Positions 1 through 11,992 of a stretch of 64,000 bases of DNA are shown one piece after another; positions within the stretch are counted from its first letter, which is position 1; every line of letters begins with the position of its first letter. The notes under the pieces are model-generated. The model did no database searches. It was not told the origin of the DNA and saw nothing but the letters and a program-made list of their open reading frames with translations. The stretch covers positions 39,097 through 103,096 of the forward strand of contig WELA01013098.1 of assembly GCA_009602735.1 (NCBI GenBank), given 5' to 3'. The translations under genes and the position numbers were made by a program. The stretch comes from Mesotaenium endlicherianum (Eukaryota; Streptophyta; Zygnematophyceae; Zygnematales; Mesotaeniaceae).

Positions 1-136
1 TAACTCTCTCAATACTTGACCAAATTCGATGAACTTTATATCAAAATGACCACACAAATGCACTCTACACTACTATACAATCAAAACATACTTTCATGAA
101 ACTCAAAAATGCACTTTATAAACCTATGACCTTACA
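1..136 (-). mobile_element. Edge of a Gy-B family LTR
   Basis: This stretch is the reverse complement of the first ~136 bases of the Gy-B LTR seen at 2433 and 7831. Its terminal TGTAAGGTCATAG reads on the minus strand, ending at 136. It abuts gag of element A, so a minus-strand Gy-B copy, or a solo LTR, was inserted into A and runs off the left of the window. Only the LTR edge is visible, so completeness cannot be judged. Confidence 0.85.
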
Positions 137-2432
137 TCAGGTATGGCTTGAAATCCGAAGTCTCTGGTCATTTAGCTGAGAAGAAGTATGAGAAACTGGC
201 TGACTTGATCCAAGATGCTGATGCCTGGGATCAGCAGCAGTTCAATCACAAGCGCCAGAGTAATGCTTTGGTGTCTAAGATTGTCAAAAAGCCCCACGGT
301 TCCTACAATGCAATTGAAGGAGACCAGGCTGAGGACGATCAGGGTGATGGATATGAGTATGAGTATAATGCCATCCAGTCTAGAGGTAGAAGTGGTTTCC
401 CTCGAGGCGGCTATGGAAGAGGTGGTGGTAGGACTAAGCCGAGACCAGCCTCAGCAAAATCGATTCGCTTTCACTGCCAGCAGCTAGGTCACTTCAGAGA
501 GTAGTGTCCAAACAAGCACCTCCCTAAAGTTGAGAGAAAAGACCGGCCTTTAAAAGACCGCAACAGTCAGTAATCCAGTCTTCTGACTGTGAGGATGCTA
601 GAGATAGTGAGTCGTCACTAGCTGCCCTCGTAGCAGGTATTATGGGTCCTGCTGAACTGGATTCACTATGCATGCCTGACAACCAGATAAAGGAGACCAT
701 CAGCAATATAGACATCCAGAGAGTGCACACTCTGGATGCTCTTGTTCCACCTGATGTCCAACATTTCTTTGCTACGTCAGGAGAACAATGCGAAAGTCAG
801 GAAAAGACAGTCCCCCCTATCCTACTGCATTGCATGATTGCAGGTAGGAAGGTGAGGGCATTTGTTGACGGAGGGGCGTCACATACTTTTATCCACAAGG
901 ACTTAGTTAAGCGGCTAAGGCTGCCTACTGTCACCCAAGGGAATAGAAAAATATTCCTTGGAGATGCCTCAAGTATCCCGGGAGGAGTTATAACCAAGCC
1001 TATTGAGGTCCAGTTAAGTTCTGGCATTGCAGTTCTAACTGAAACGCTTACATTTGAGGTACTCAACACTGGCTTTTATGATCTCGTGCTAGGCAGGTCC
1101 TGGCTTAATAGACATCAAGCTGAAGTGTGTTGGAGCAGAGGTACAGTTAAAGTGAGAGGAGCCAGTGATGGGCAGACTGACTTGGCACCCACCAGTGCTC
1201 TTCCTCTTGTCCTGTGTGGATGGCAAATGAAGGAAAAAGAAGAGGCTTCCAGAAGGATGCAAGTTGCTGAATGCAATGGAGTTCATAAAAAGCTGGAACC
1301 AGAAGGAAGACAGAATGTTCTGTTTGCTGCTAAGAGAGGTACCTCCTCAACCTGAAGAAGTGGTTGAGAAAAAGGTAAGCCCTCCGGAGCACCCTACTGC
1401 TGCGAAAATTGTTACTCAGTACACGGATGTATTTAATATGCCTCCAGGACTACCCCCTAAGAGAGAAGTAGATCATCGGATTGATTTATTACCGGTTAGT
1501 CAGCCACCTTGGCAACGCACTTATGGCTTGTCTTATGTGGAGAGCGAGGAGCTAAAAACACAGGTTGCAGAGCTTGAGAAAAATGGTTATACTTCTCACG
1601 GTAAATCACCTTACGGCGTACCCATCCTATTTGTTAAGAAAAAGGATGGCAGTATGTGAATATGTGTGGATTACAGAGTTCTGAACAGAATTACAGTAAA
1701 GAACAAGTATGCTTTACCCAGAATCGAGGACTTGCTTGATACCCTGTCTCGTGCTAAGGTGTTCAGTAAGATAGATCTCAAGAGTGGTTATCATCAAATC
1801 AAAATTGCTAAGGGGGATGAGCACAAGACTGCCTTCCGCACACGCTATGGACACTATGAGTTCAACGTGATGCCATTTGGACTGACTAATGCTCTTGCGA
1901 CCTTCATGGGTGCTATGAATGACATTTTCAGGCCTTATTTGGATAAGTTTGTGCAAGTTTTCCTGGATGATATTTTAATTTTCTCTAAAGATGAGACTTA
2001 GCACGCTGAACACTTAAAGACAGTCATGGACACTCTGAGAATAAATCAGTCTTATGCTAAAATGAGCAAATGTGATTTCTTTAAGGAAAGTATTGAATTC
2101 TTAGGCCACGTTGTCAGTAAAAAGGGCATCAGTGTGGACCCTAAGAAACTCCAGACCATAAGGGACTGGCCAGTATCACAGTCTGTCTCTGAAGTTAGAT
2201 CCTTCCTCGGGTTGGCTAATTACTATAGGAGATTTATTGAGAATTATTCCACGAAGGCCAGTAAACTGACTGACCTTACTAAGAAAGACATAGGGTATGT
2301 GTGGGGGGAAGAGCAGCAGGCTGCCTTCCAGACCCTTAAAGATGCCCTTTGTTCTGCCCCAGTGCTAGCCGTGTATGACCCCAGCAAACTGGTGCAGGTG
2401 GTCACTGATGCTTCTCACTTTGCCATGGGTAC

Positions 2433-3176
2433 TGTAAGGTCATAGGTTTATAAAATGCATTTTTGAGTTTCATGAAAGTATGTTTCGATTGTATAGTAGT
2501 GTAGAGTGCATGTTTGTGGTCATTTTGATATAAAGTTCATCGAATTTGGTCAAGTATTGAGAGAGTTACGGATTTCTGAAGTTCAATTAGTTTTGAGGTC
2601 GGTTGACGACTGTCCTTAATTCGCGGTGAGCGCGACCGTCGTATTGACCGACAGCGTCGAGCGATCTGGCCCGTTAGAATGAACTCGAACCTTCACGTAA
2701 GTTCGGCTGACGCGGAGTGCCGACTAGGTCGATTTACCTAGAAGTTTCGGTTTAGCCTAGCGCGTCTAAGATAGAATATTCTAGTAATGTCGATGCATGT
2801 ATGTGGACGTCAATTCGGCCCGACACGTCAGATTAGACTGATCTGGCTTACTCACGAATATTCTGGAAGGGACGATTTGACGAACACTTAGGAAAATCCG
2901 TAGCTTCCTCCTAGGGAGGAGCACTTAGGCAGAAAATTATAAATAGGCATAACTTCTTTGTTTCTTATCAGTTTTCACTTCTGTAAATTTCTACGGGTTT
3001 GTAATGACAAGGCCTTTCATCCTACATCATTTGTGAGCAGTTTCCTGCTACTCAAAATGTTGAGTAATTTTCCTAAGCTTTGTTAGTGATATGCCGCTGC
3101 ACTCTCTAGTATGATGGCAACTAGTTCCTTTCCTCGTGAGTCACTACGCTTCCACTAGGGCACTTTGCCCCTTTCA
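2433..3176 (+). repeat. 5' LTR of element B
   Basis: 744 bp, TG...CA ends, matching 7831-8574 with about 20 scattered differences. It is followed after two bases by the primer-binding site. The element's promoter would be expected here, but I did not pinpoint a TATA box. Confidence 0.92.
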
Positions 3177-3178
3177 TC

Positions 3179-3190
3179 TGGTATCGGAGC
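3179..3190 (+). other. Primer-binding site of element B
   Basis: TGGTATCGGAGC lies two bases after the 5' LTR. It resembles the tRNA-Met-complementary site of plant LTR elements (TGGTATCAGAGC) with one difference. The same 12-mer is used by elements D and E. Confidence 0.85.
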
Positions 3191-3213
3191 AGGGCTAGTT
3201 TGCATATTATATT

Positions 3214-4245
3214 ATGGAGTCGCAGCCGGCAGCTGGAGGAGGCGAACATGTCGAGCATGTTGAGCGCGCGGGGCAGCAGGCAGCACCAACAATGACCAGA
3301 GAGCAACAAGAGATGCAGGCGATGCTAAGGCAAATGGCAAATGCAATTGGAGGAGAAGTCTACACCCAGTTTCAACAAAATATGCGCGCGGAGGTGGAGA
3401 GAATGGTGCGAGTTGTTATGGGGAACGCCGCTTCGACGAGTTCGGCACCTGCACCTGTTGTACCACCGATTCATGTTAACCCAGTGGTGCAACCAGTTAT
3501 TCCACCCGCATCAGGAGTGCGTGCGCCTAAGCCTGAAGTTTATACTGGAGAGCGTGGATCGCCGCCTTTTCATCAATGGATTTTTGGAGTGAAGAAATTT
3601 ATGGAGTACTCTGCGCTCACGCCCGACAGGCAAGTCGCCTTTGTCATAACTTTGCTGCAGAAGAGTGCTGGAGCTTGGTATGAACGAGAAGAGCAGTTCT
3701 CTGGAGTCCCTGCTAGTGTTGATCAGCTCTTTGAAGGCTTGAAGAGGCAATTTCAACCTATTGCGCCCGAGACTACCGCTCGAGATCTATTGGTGCGCCT
3801 TCGTCAACGAGCAAGCGTTCAAGAGTATGTATCGCGCTTCAACGAGCTGGTGCTTCAATGTCCATCCATGCACAAGTCGGAGATGATGGACAAGTTCAAG
3901 AGGGGACTCAAGCCAACTGTGGCCAAGGAAGTGGCGCTCAAGGACCCTACCAGTCTTGGAGAAATGATGGCATTGGCAACAAGGGTCGACGCTGTGGAGT
4001 ATAGTCAGAGGCAGTGGGGCAGCCACAACTTTGGAGGATATCGACACTTTGGATCTCAAGCGCCAAGCACGAGTGTTCAAGGTCCAGTACCCATGGAGTT
4101 GGGACTTGTGCAGTACCAGCGCAGGCAGCAGAATTTCAAGCCGAGAGGACCGTGCTATAGTTGCGGCAAGCTTGGACATCTGGCTCGAGACTGTCATGTG
4201 AAGGCGAAGCAACCTCAACAGCAGGAAAAAGGAGGACGCCAGTAA
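3214..4245 (+). CDS. gag: gag of element B (capsid and zinc knuckle)
   Basis: An open frame of 343 codons begins shortly after the primer site. Residues ~95-235 have the shape of a retrotransposon gag capsid domain ([19 protein letters not shown], later [19 protein letters not shown]). A CCHC zinc knuckle, [14 protein letters not shown], lies near the C-terminus, followed by a Gln/Lys-rich tail. In the family this protein forms the cytoplasmic particle that packages the RNA. The pol region overlaps its 3' end in another frame, an arrangement known in gypsy elements. It is part of a fossil element, although this frame itself is open. Confidence 0.88.
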   Translation: MESQPAAGGGEHVEHVERAGQQAAPTMTREQQEMQAMLRQMANAIGGEVYTQFQQNMRAEVERMVRVVMGNAASTSSAPAPVVPPIHVNPVVQPVIPPASGVRAPKPEVYTGERGSPPFHQWIFGVKKFMEYSALTPDRQVAFVITLLQKSAGAWYEREEQFSGVPASVDQLFEGLKRQFQPIAPETTARDLLVRLRQRASVQEYVSRFNELVLQCPSMHKSEMMDKFKRGLKPTVAKEVALKDPTSLGEMMALATRVDAVEYSQRQWGSHNFGGYRHFGSQAPSTSVQGPVPMELGLVQYQRRQQNFKPRGPCYSCGKLGHLARDCHVKAKQPQQQEKGGRQ

Positions 4246-7200
4246 GTCGTTCTGGGGTGTCTACTGGCGTGAAGACGAGAACTCACAAGGAGGTTATCCC
4301 CAGGAGCCTGCCGAGAAGCAAAGGACGAGACGTTGACAAGCCTATCATCGTGGAAGGAGTGGTCGACGGCAATAATGCGAAGAATATGGTCGACAGTCGC
4401 GCAAGTGCAAATTTCGTGCACAAGAAGCTGGTGAAAAAGTGGCGAATCCCTGTGCAGAAGCATTATGAGCCTAAGGAGGCAATTTTGGCGAATGGGCAGA
4501 GACTCAAGTGTGGTGCACCTACGGAAGCTATTCACGTGGAAGTAGCGGGGCACCGGAGTAAGGAAGTTATGGAGCAGGCAGAATTGGGTCACCATGAGGT
4601 GATATTGGGCCGACCATGGCTGAGGAAAGCCAACCCTCAAGTGCACTGGAGCACAGGACAAGTGAAAGTCCAAGGGCGTGATGGTCGAATGGAGACAGCG
4701 AAACAGGTGGAGGTAGATACGACCACAAGTAACTGTCTTCTGTCGAGCCTGCAAGTTAAGAAGCTATGCAGGGCGAATCAGGTGAAGGAAATGTACCTTA
4801 TTTCGGTGGCCCTGGCCAGGTCATCAGATGGAGCAAGCGTGAATCCTAACAGCCTGGGCGAATGTACATCGCCGGAGGAGCAAGTAGTGGTGTCTGATCC
4901 CCTTGCTCAGAAGGAGCAGAGCCCAACTGCTCAAGAGAAGAAGCCTGCTGAGATGCCTGCCCAAATTAAGGCGCTGTTGGAGGAGTTCAAGTGCGTGTTT
5001 CTTGAGGAACTACCTACAGGATTACCTCCACAGAGAGCTATGGAGCACAAGATTGAGTTGGAACCAGGGAGCAAGCCACCAGTGAGACCCGCCTATCGAC
5101 AATCGTTTGCGGAGTTGGATGAGTTAAAGAAGCAACTGACGGAGTTATTGGAGAAGGGATTCATCCGACCCAGCGAGTCTCCATTTGCAGCGCCAGTCTT
5201 ATTTGTGAAGAAGAAGGATGGGACTATGAGGATGTGTGTCGACTACCGGGCACTCAACAAGGTCACCATCAAGAACAGGTACCCACTTCCACGAGTGGAC
5301 GAGTTGATTGACAGGCTTGTCGGGGCGAAGTATTTCTCGAAGATCGATTTGAGGAGTGGCTATCACCAGGTACGGATTGCGGAAGGAGACGTTCAGAAGA
5401 CTGCTTTCAGAACTCGCTATGGTTTGTTCGAGTTCACAGTCATGCCTTTTGGATTGACTAATGCACCTGCTACATTCATGGGACTCATGAATAGTATCTT
5501 CAGACCCTATTTGGACCAGTTTGTGGTTGAATTTTTGGACGACATCCTGATCTATTCGAAGACCTTGGAGGAGCATGTGGGGCATCTGAGGAAGGTGTTG
5601 GAGGTCTTGAGAGATCAAAAGCTGTATGGGAAGATGAGCAAGTGCGACTTCTGTCTCAAGGAGGTCGAGTTTCTTGGACACATAGTGGGAGCTGAAGGAG
5701 TCAAGGTGGAGCAGAAGAAGGTGCAAGCAGTCAGAGATTGGCCGGTACCTGCTGATATTCATCAACTCAGGAGTTTCCTCGGCATGGCGAATTATTACCG
5801 ACGTTTCATTGAAGGATTTGCCAAGGTGTGTGCACCGCTCACGGACATGTTGAAGAAGCAGGAGAAGTGGCTATGGGGTGACAAGGAGCAGCAAGCCTTC
5901 GAGAAGATTAAAGAGCTGTTAACACAGGCACCTGTGTTGGCAATTGCCAGTCTAGAGCTTCCTTTCACCATCATCACAGACGCATCAAACTTTGCAGTGG
6001 GAGCCATTTTTCTCCAGGACCAGGGCAAAGGATTGCAGCCTGTGGCATATGAGAGCAGAAAGTTGAGCCCTGCGGAGCAGAACTATGCAGCACACAAACG
6101 AGAGATGTTGGCTATATCCAGGCTTTGAGGATTTGGCGATGTTATGTGGACGGCCGGAAGGTGTTTATCAAGACCGACCACAAGAGCTTGGAGAAGTTTA
6201 TGACGCAGCCAACGTTGACACCAAGACAAGCAAGGTGGATGGAGTTTCTGCAACAGTTCGACCACAAGATTGAGTACTTACCTGGGAAGATCAACCCTGC
6301 AGACGCTTTATCCAGGAGGTGTGACCTTGCAGCTGTCTCAGTCATCAAGGAGAATATGGATTTCAAGGAGAAGCTTCAAAGCGGTTATGAGGAGGACCCA
6401 GAGTTCGCTGATGGTGGAGCAGCTGAGTCCAACTCGAGTATGCAGAAGAAAGACGGCATATGGTATTATGGTGATTCCAACAGAGTGGTGGTACCTGACA
6501 TCAAGGAGCTACGAGACTTACTACTTGCGGAGCATCATGACTGCTTATATGCTGGACACTTTGGAAGCGAGAAGACGGCAAGCGTGCTGAAGCGGGAATA
6601 CTACTGGAGAAATATGGACAAGGACATCGAGGAGTGGATCAGGAGTTGCGATGCGTGCCAGAGAAACAAGACACCAAATCAAAAGAAGGGAGGTACATTG
6701 CAGCCCCTGCCTATTCCAGAGTATCCTTGGGAGCAGATTGCTATGGACTTCATCACATCGTTACCAGTCAGTGGTCAAGGGCACGATGCAGTATGGGTTG
6801 TGTCTGACAGACTCAGCAAGATGGCTCACTTCATTCCCATGAAGGAGACTTGTACGGCAGCAGATGTGGCACGGCTATTCTTTGATCATATTTTCAGGCT
6901 ACATGGGTTGCCGAAGGTGATTGTTTCAGATCGGGATCCAAGGTTCACTAGCAACTGTTGGCGGTCATTGTTTACTTTGATGGGGACCAAGCTGAGTATG
7001 AGCACTTCCTATCATCCTCAGACAGATGGGCAGAGTGAGAGCCTCAATAGAACTCTGCAAGAGGTGCTCAAGAGTTTCACTATGGAGGACCCTTCAGAGT
7101 GGGACAAAAAGTTGCCACGACTGGAGTTTGCCTACAACAACAGCATGCAGGGATCGACCAAGCAGTCACCATTCGCTATGGTTTAGGGGCGAGAAGTATA

Positions 7201-7830
7201 TCATCCAGGGAACATCTTGTTGGAGAGGGCCAAGGAGACTCAAGTTCCTACTACACAAGCTTTTATGGAGCAGATGGCCAACACTTGGCACATGGCGAAG
7301 ACGTGTATTCGGAAGGCACAGGAAGAGCAGGTCAAGCATGCTAACAAGCACAGGAGGGAAGTGACATTCCATGTGGGCGACAAAGTACTCTTGTCCACAG
7401 AGAACCTACCTTTCACAGGCAAGAGGAAACTGCGGGCACGGTTTACAGGTCCCATTGTAGTGCTCAAGCAGGTGAATCCAGTGGCCTACAAGTTGGAACT
7501 TCCTTCAGGCTGGCGTATCCATGATGTCTTCCATGTCAGTTGTCTACGGCCATACGTTGACCCGAATGAAGGACATCCTAGACGACTACCTACACCGCCA
7601 CCACCGGTCGAGATCGATGATGTATTGGAGTATGAAGTGGAGGCGGTTGTCGGCGATCGACGAGTCAAGCGAGGTCAACGATTTGTCCGTGAGTATCTGG
7701 TCAAGTGGAAAGGCTACCCTGCGGACGACAACACTTGGGAGCCAGAGGCCAACCTGACTCATTGTAAGAGTAAGTTGAGACGTTATCTGCAGAATGCGTC
7801 GAGGACGTCGCATCTTGAGGAGGGGGATGA
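4246..7830 (+). mobile_element. pol: pol region of element B
   Basis: Domains in order: protease-like segment (~4.35-4.65 kb); RT (~5.1-5.75 kb, with VDYRALNKV and FLDDILIYS); RNase H (~5.95-6.3 kb, [15 protein letters not shown]); integrase zinc-binding end and catalytic core (~6.5-7.2 kb, [25 protein letters not shown]); and a chromodomain (~7.6-7.75 kb, YLVKWKGYPADDNTWEPE). The chromodomain would bind modified histones and steer integration toward heterochromatin, as known for chromoviruses. The region has a small number of breaks and is treated as a fossil. It ends at the polypurine tract. Confidence 0.88.
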
Positions 7831-8574
7831 TGTAAGGTCATAGGTTTACAAAGTGCATTTCTGAGTTTCATGAAAGTGCGTTTTGATTGTATAGTAGTGT
7901 AGAGTGCATTTTTGTGGTCATTTTGATATAAAGTTCATCGAATTTGGTCAAGTATTGAGAGAGTTACGGATTTCTGAAGTTCAATTAGTTTTGAGGTCGG
8001 TTGACGACTGTCCTTAATTCGCGGTGAGCGCGACCGTCGGATCGACCGACAGCGTCGAGCGATCAGGCCCGTTAGGATGAACTCGAACCTTCACGTAAGT
8101 TCGGCTGACGCGGAGTGCCGACTAGGTCGATTCACCTAGAAGTTTCGGTTTAGCCTAGCGCGTCTAAGATAGAATATTCTAGTAATGTCGATGCATGTAT
8201 GTGGACGTCAATTCGGCCCGACACGTCAGATTAGACTGATCTGGCTTACTCACGAATATTCTGGAAGGGACGATTTGACGAACACTTAGGAAAATCCGTA
8301 GCTTCCTCCTAGGGAGGAGCACTTAGGCAGAAAATTATAAATTGGCATAACTTCTTTGTTTCTTATCAGTTTTCACTTCTGTAGATTTTTACGGGTTTGT
8401 AATGACAAGGCCTTTCATCCTACATCATTTGTGAGCAGTTTCTTGCTACTCAAAATGTTGAGTATTTCTCCTAAGCATTGTTAGTGATATCCTGCTGCAC
8501 TCTCTAGTATGATGGCAACTAGTTCCTTTCCTCGTGAGTCACTACGCTTCCACTAGGGCACTTTGCCCCTTTCA
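7831..8574 (+). repeat. 3' LTR of element B
   Basis: 744 bp and the same length as the 5' LTR. It is preceded directly by the purine tract at 7817-7830 (GAGGAGGGGGATGA) and followed by the target duplication GGTGC. Confidence 0.92.
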
Positions 8575-10720
8575 GGTGCTATTTTGTTGCAGCCTGCGGA
8601 CAAAACCACAAAGGATGGTCAGCTAAGGCAGGAATGGCACCCTATGTTGTACGAGTCTATGAAATTTAATATAGCGGAGATTAATTACTCAGTGCATGAT
8701 AAAGAGCTGCTAGCTATCATTCATGTGCTCAAACAGTGGAGAGCATACCTATACGGTAAAGCCTTTAAGGTGATTACAGATCATCTAGCTCTGACCCACT
8801 TTCAGAAGAAGTCCAAGCTGTCGAGGAGGGAGAACCGCTGGAGCCAAATGCTGGAGCAGTTCCAAGTCCAGATCGACTACAAACCAGGGAAGTTGAATCC
8901 TGCTGATGCACTCTCTAGAAGACCTGACTTCCAAGAAAGGAGCTTTAGTCAGTATGCTGTAGATAAAGTCCTGTGTGCACTCACTTCACTAAAGGTGAAA
9001 AAGTCCTTCCTTGAACAACTTAGGAAAGCCTACCTTTCTGATCCAACATTTGAGCCCAGCCCCACTACTGGTGTGTATCGTGCTACTGCACTCGAGTATA
9101 AACTGAAGGGCGGGGTCTGGGTGACTGAAACCACTTCAGGCAGGCTGAAGCTGGTCATTCCTAATAACTTGGAAATAAGGTCTCTTTTATTGAGTCAAGC
9201 ACATGACACTTTACTGGGTGGGCATTTGGGGCAGGCCAAAACTGTTGGCAAACTGGCAAAACATTATCATTGGGAGGGGTTGCCCCGAGAGGTCTTGAAA
9301 TATGTCAAGTCCTGTGATCAGTGTCAGAGAAANGTGTCAAAGAAATATGTCTAGGCACACACCATTAAGAGGTCTCTTGCAACCGCTGCCCATCCCAGCG
9401 GGACGCTGGGCAACTATATCCATGGACTGGGTGGTCACACTGCCACGAACTGCTAATGGGCATGATTCGATACTGGTAGTCGTGGATAAATTGTCAAAAA
9501 TGGTCCTTTTCATCCCCACAACTGTCAAAGTAACTGCACTCGAAACAGCGAGACAGTGCTACAACCATGTCGTATGCCAACATGGGCTACCCTCTCATAT
9601 CATCTAAGACCGAGACTCAAAATTTACCTCTAAATCTGGAGAGCTTTGATGGGGTTAATGGGAGTCAAACAGCTGCTCAGCACAGCAAACCACCCTCAGA
9701 CTAATGGGCAAACTGAAAGAACTAATCGAGGTCTGCAGGAGGTGCTGAGAGCATATATAACCAAAAAAAAGATAATTGGGATGACTTGTTTGCGGTCAAC
9801 AGTGCGGTGCACGCGTCAACGGGCAAGACTCCTTCTGAACTCAGCCTGGCTAGAGTCTCTAAGTCTCCTTTAGATGTACTGGGGGAGTCTTTAACTGACC
9901 CTGAAGGGATTGACAATCCGGTCTTCCTCCAGTTAACTCAGGAGTTTGTTGACAAACTGTCAGAATTCCAACAAAACCAGCACAAAGCCCAAGAAAATCA
10001 CCAAAAATACGCTAATCAACACCGTCGGGAGCAAACATTTTCTAAGGGCGATTGAGTCAAACTGCATTCTCAGCACCTGTACCTCCGCGGTGTGGTCAAG
10101 AAAAAGCTTGGCTTTGTCTGGGTTGGTCCATATTCGGTAGTGCGTCGTGTAGGTCAGAATGCTTACAAACTGAACATGTCAGCGGACTACAAGGGTCACC
10201 CGGTCTTTAATGTCTCCTTCCTGGAACCATACATCAAAGGTGATACACTGGTCACAGGTCGGTCACCTGTCCAACCGGGACTGGTCCCCGCTGTCCGGGA
10301 TGGCGACCCTGAGGAATATGAGGTCGATGAGATTTTAGACGCTCGCTCGGTTCGTTGATTCTCTAAATATGTCATGAAGTATCTCATCCGATGGAAGGGT
10401 TACGATGCCTCTGGGAACACTTGGGAATTTAAAGACCAGCTGACCAATGCCAAAGGGGCGTTGAAATGGTTCCACCTTCGGATAACTGGGGCACCGCCCT
10501 AATTGTCCCTTCAGTAGACATGGGAAGGTGACAAGAGTTCTTGTCTCCAGATAAGTTGGAGGGGGATGTGACAGTTAGTGACAGTTGTGACAGGCAGGCC
10601 ACCTTTAAAATTAAGTCGGACGGAGTGGTATTCTGTTTTGGGATCAGTCGGAAAATCTCTGATAACCATATTACACACTCAACCTGCGCTCACACTCACT
10701 TTCTCTCTAACTCAATTTTC

Positions 10721-11223
10721 TGCAGTGAAACAGATAGATAGAGTCCTTAGTAAAACATAATACTTTATCTATTCAAGACAAGGATCTTTGAACACAAGTG
10801 GTAGCTTCTTGAAAGAGAGATGGCTTCTTAAAAGTTAATATATTTCTGGATTTTGGCAAGTACAAGAGTGATTCTGGAATGTCTTTCTATGTTCTAGCTC
10901 TTGTTTATATACTTGCTACACAAGTAATTTATAGGAAGGTGTATGTTGATGTGTTGGCACCCAACACATCCCAAAACTTGCCACCTCTTTCTAGAATAAT
11001 GTACACATGTCCTTTTGACCTAAAAATGGCACATTTGACTTTTGCCACATGGAGTTCTTCTAGGTCTTTCCTCTAACTTCGAAAATGCCTTGGAAGGTTC
11101 AAAGGACATGAACCAAGTTACTAGAGTACCTATTCACACTTGACTCCACACAATACTACTCCAAATATATTTGAAAACATTAAAATATATGCAAACTAAT
11201 ATATAATAACTCAAATCACTACA
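10721..11223 (-). repeat. 3' LTR of element C
   Basis: 503 bp, the same length as the LTR of element D at 31304-31806 and only a few percent different from it by eye. Its terminal inverted repeat is TG(C/T)AGTGA/TCACTACA. Confidence 0.9.
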
Positions 11224-11992
11224 TCACCCCCCCGATAGAAAAAGCGACGTCTCGGCGCGTCAAGTCAGGTCTTACACATGTGGAGCAAACTAGTCAACAG
11301 TTTCAAGTCAGATGCCACACATGTGAAGAGGACTAGTCAAAGGCGCCAAGTCAGGTGCTACACATGTAAGGTAGACTAGGCAAGGTCGTAGGTGGTGTGA
11401 CCTTATTGGCTAGCCTACTCCTTAATGATAAAGAAAATTGTACAAGTTGGCCCAGAATCTGCCACGAACTCAAAAATTCATAGCGGCCACAGAACTGCTC
11501 CAAATCTGAAAATTCGAGTGCCAGACGGACCGCGTCGGAGAACTCTACCGGGTCACCAAATTTGAGAGCATTCTCATTTCTGGAGTGTCGTTGAGAGCTG
11601 AGAGAGTAGGCACTCCTCCAAATCTGTGCAGAAACTTCTGAAAATCATAAGTCCTTCTATACTTCTCCAAATTCTGCAAACTAAGTCTCAAACTGGGCGC
11701 TGTAAGATGTTCTACCAGAGTCTTGAGTTTCAGAGCATTCCAAGTTCAGGGGAGGGCACAATGTCAGAAGGCATATTCTGCCCTAACAATGCCAGCAGCC
11801 TGACCCCCTTCTACTTAGAGCATCATATCTCTCTCACCAGTGCTCCAAATTGAGCAAACTTGGACTCTAAATGACCGGCTACTCATGGACTACAGCCAGG
11901 TAAATTTTCAGAATTTATTATGCAGAGACCTATTACCAGTAGCAGTTTTAGTTTTCTGTCCAGAAACTGCGAGAAGAGAAGAGTGTCTAATG

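Larger units (their letters stand above)
2433..8574 (+). mobile_element. Element B: near-whole Ty3/gypsy chromovirus (Gy-B)
   Basis: A full-structure element of 6,142 bp with two 744-bp LTRs (2433-3176, 7831-8574), both starting TGTAAGG and ending TTTCA. It has a tRNA-Met-type primer site at 3179-3190, gag, pol and a polypurine tract at 7817-7830. Flanking 5-bp target duplications are GGTAC (2428-2432) and GGTGC (8575-8579), one mismatch apart, inside the RT/RNase H region of element A. The LTRs differ at about 20 positions by eye (roughly 3%), so insertion is recent; at commonly used plant rates this is one to a few million years, which is an inference. The element is almost whole, with only a couple of breaks in pol. 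Its chromodomain places it among chromoviruses. Confidence 0.93.

Noticed and set aside
10567-10720. TGTGACAGTTAGTGACAG after element A pol as the start of its 3' LTR
   Set aside because: The primer-binding site of element E follows a different LTR (TGTAATGAATC...TTCATTTCA), and a matching copy of that LTR closes element A at 17735-18454. No copy of TGTGACAG precedes any primer site here.
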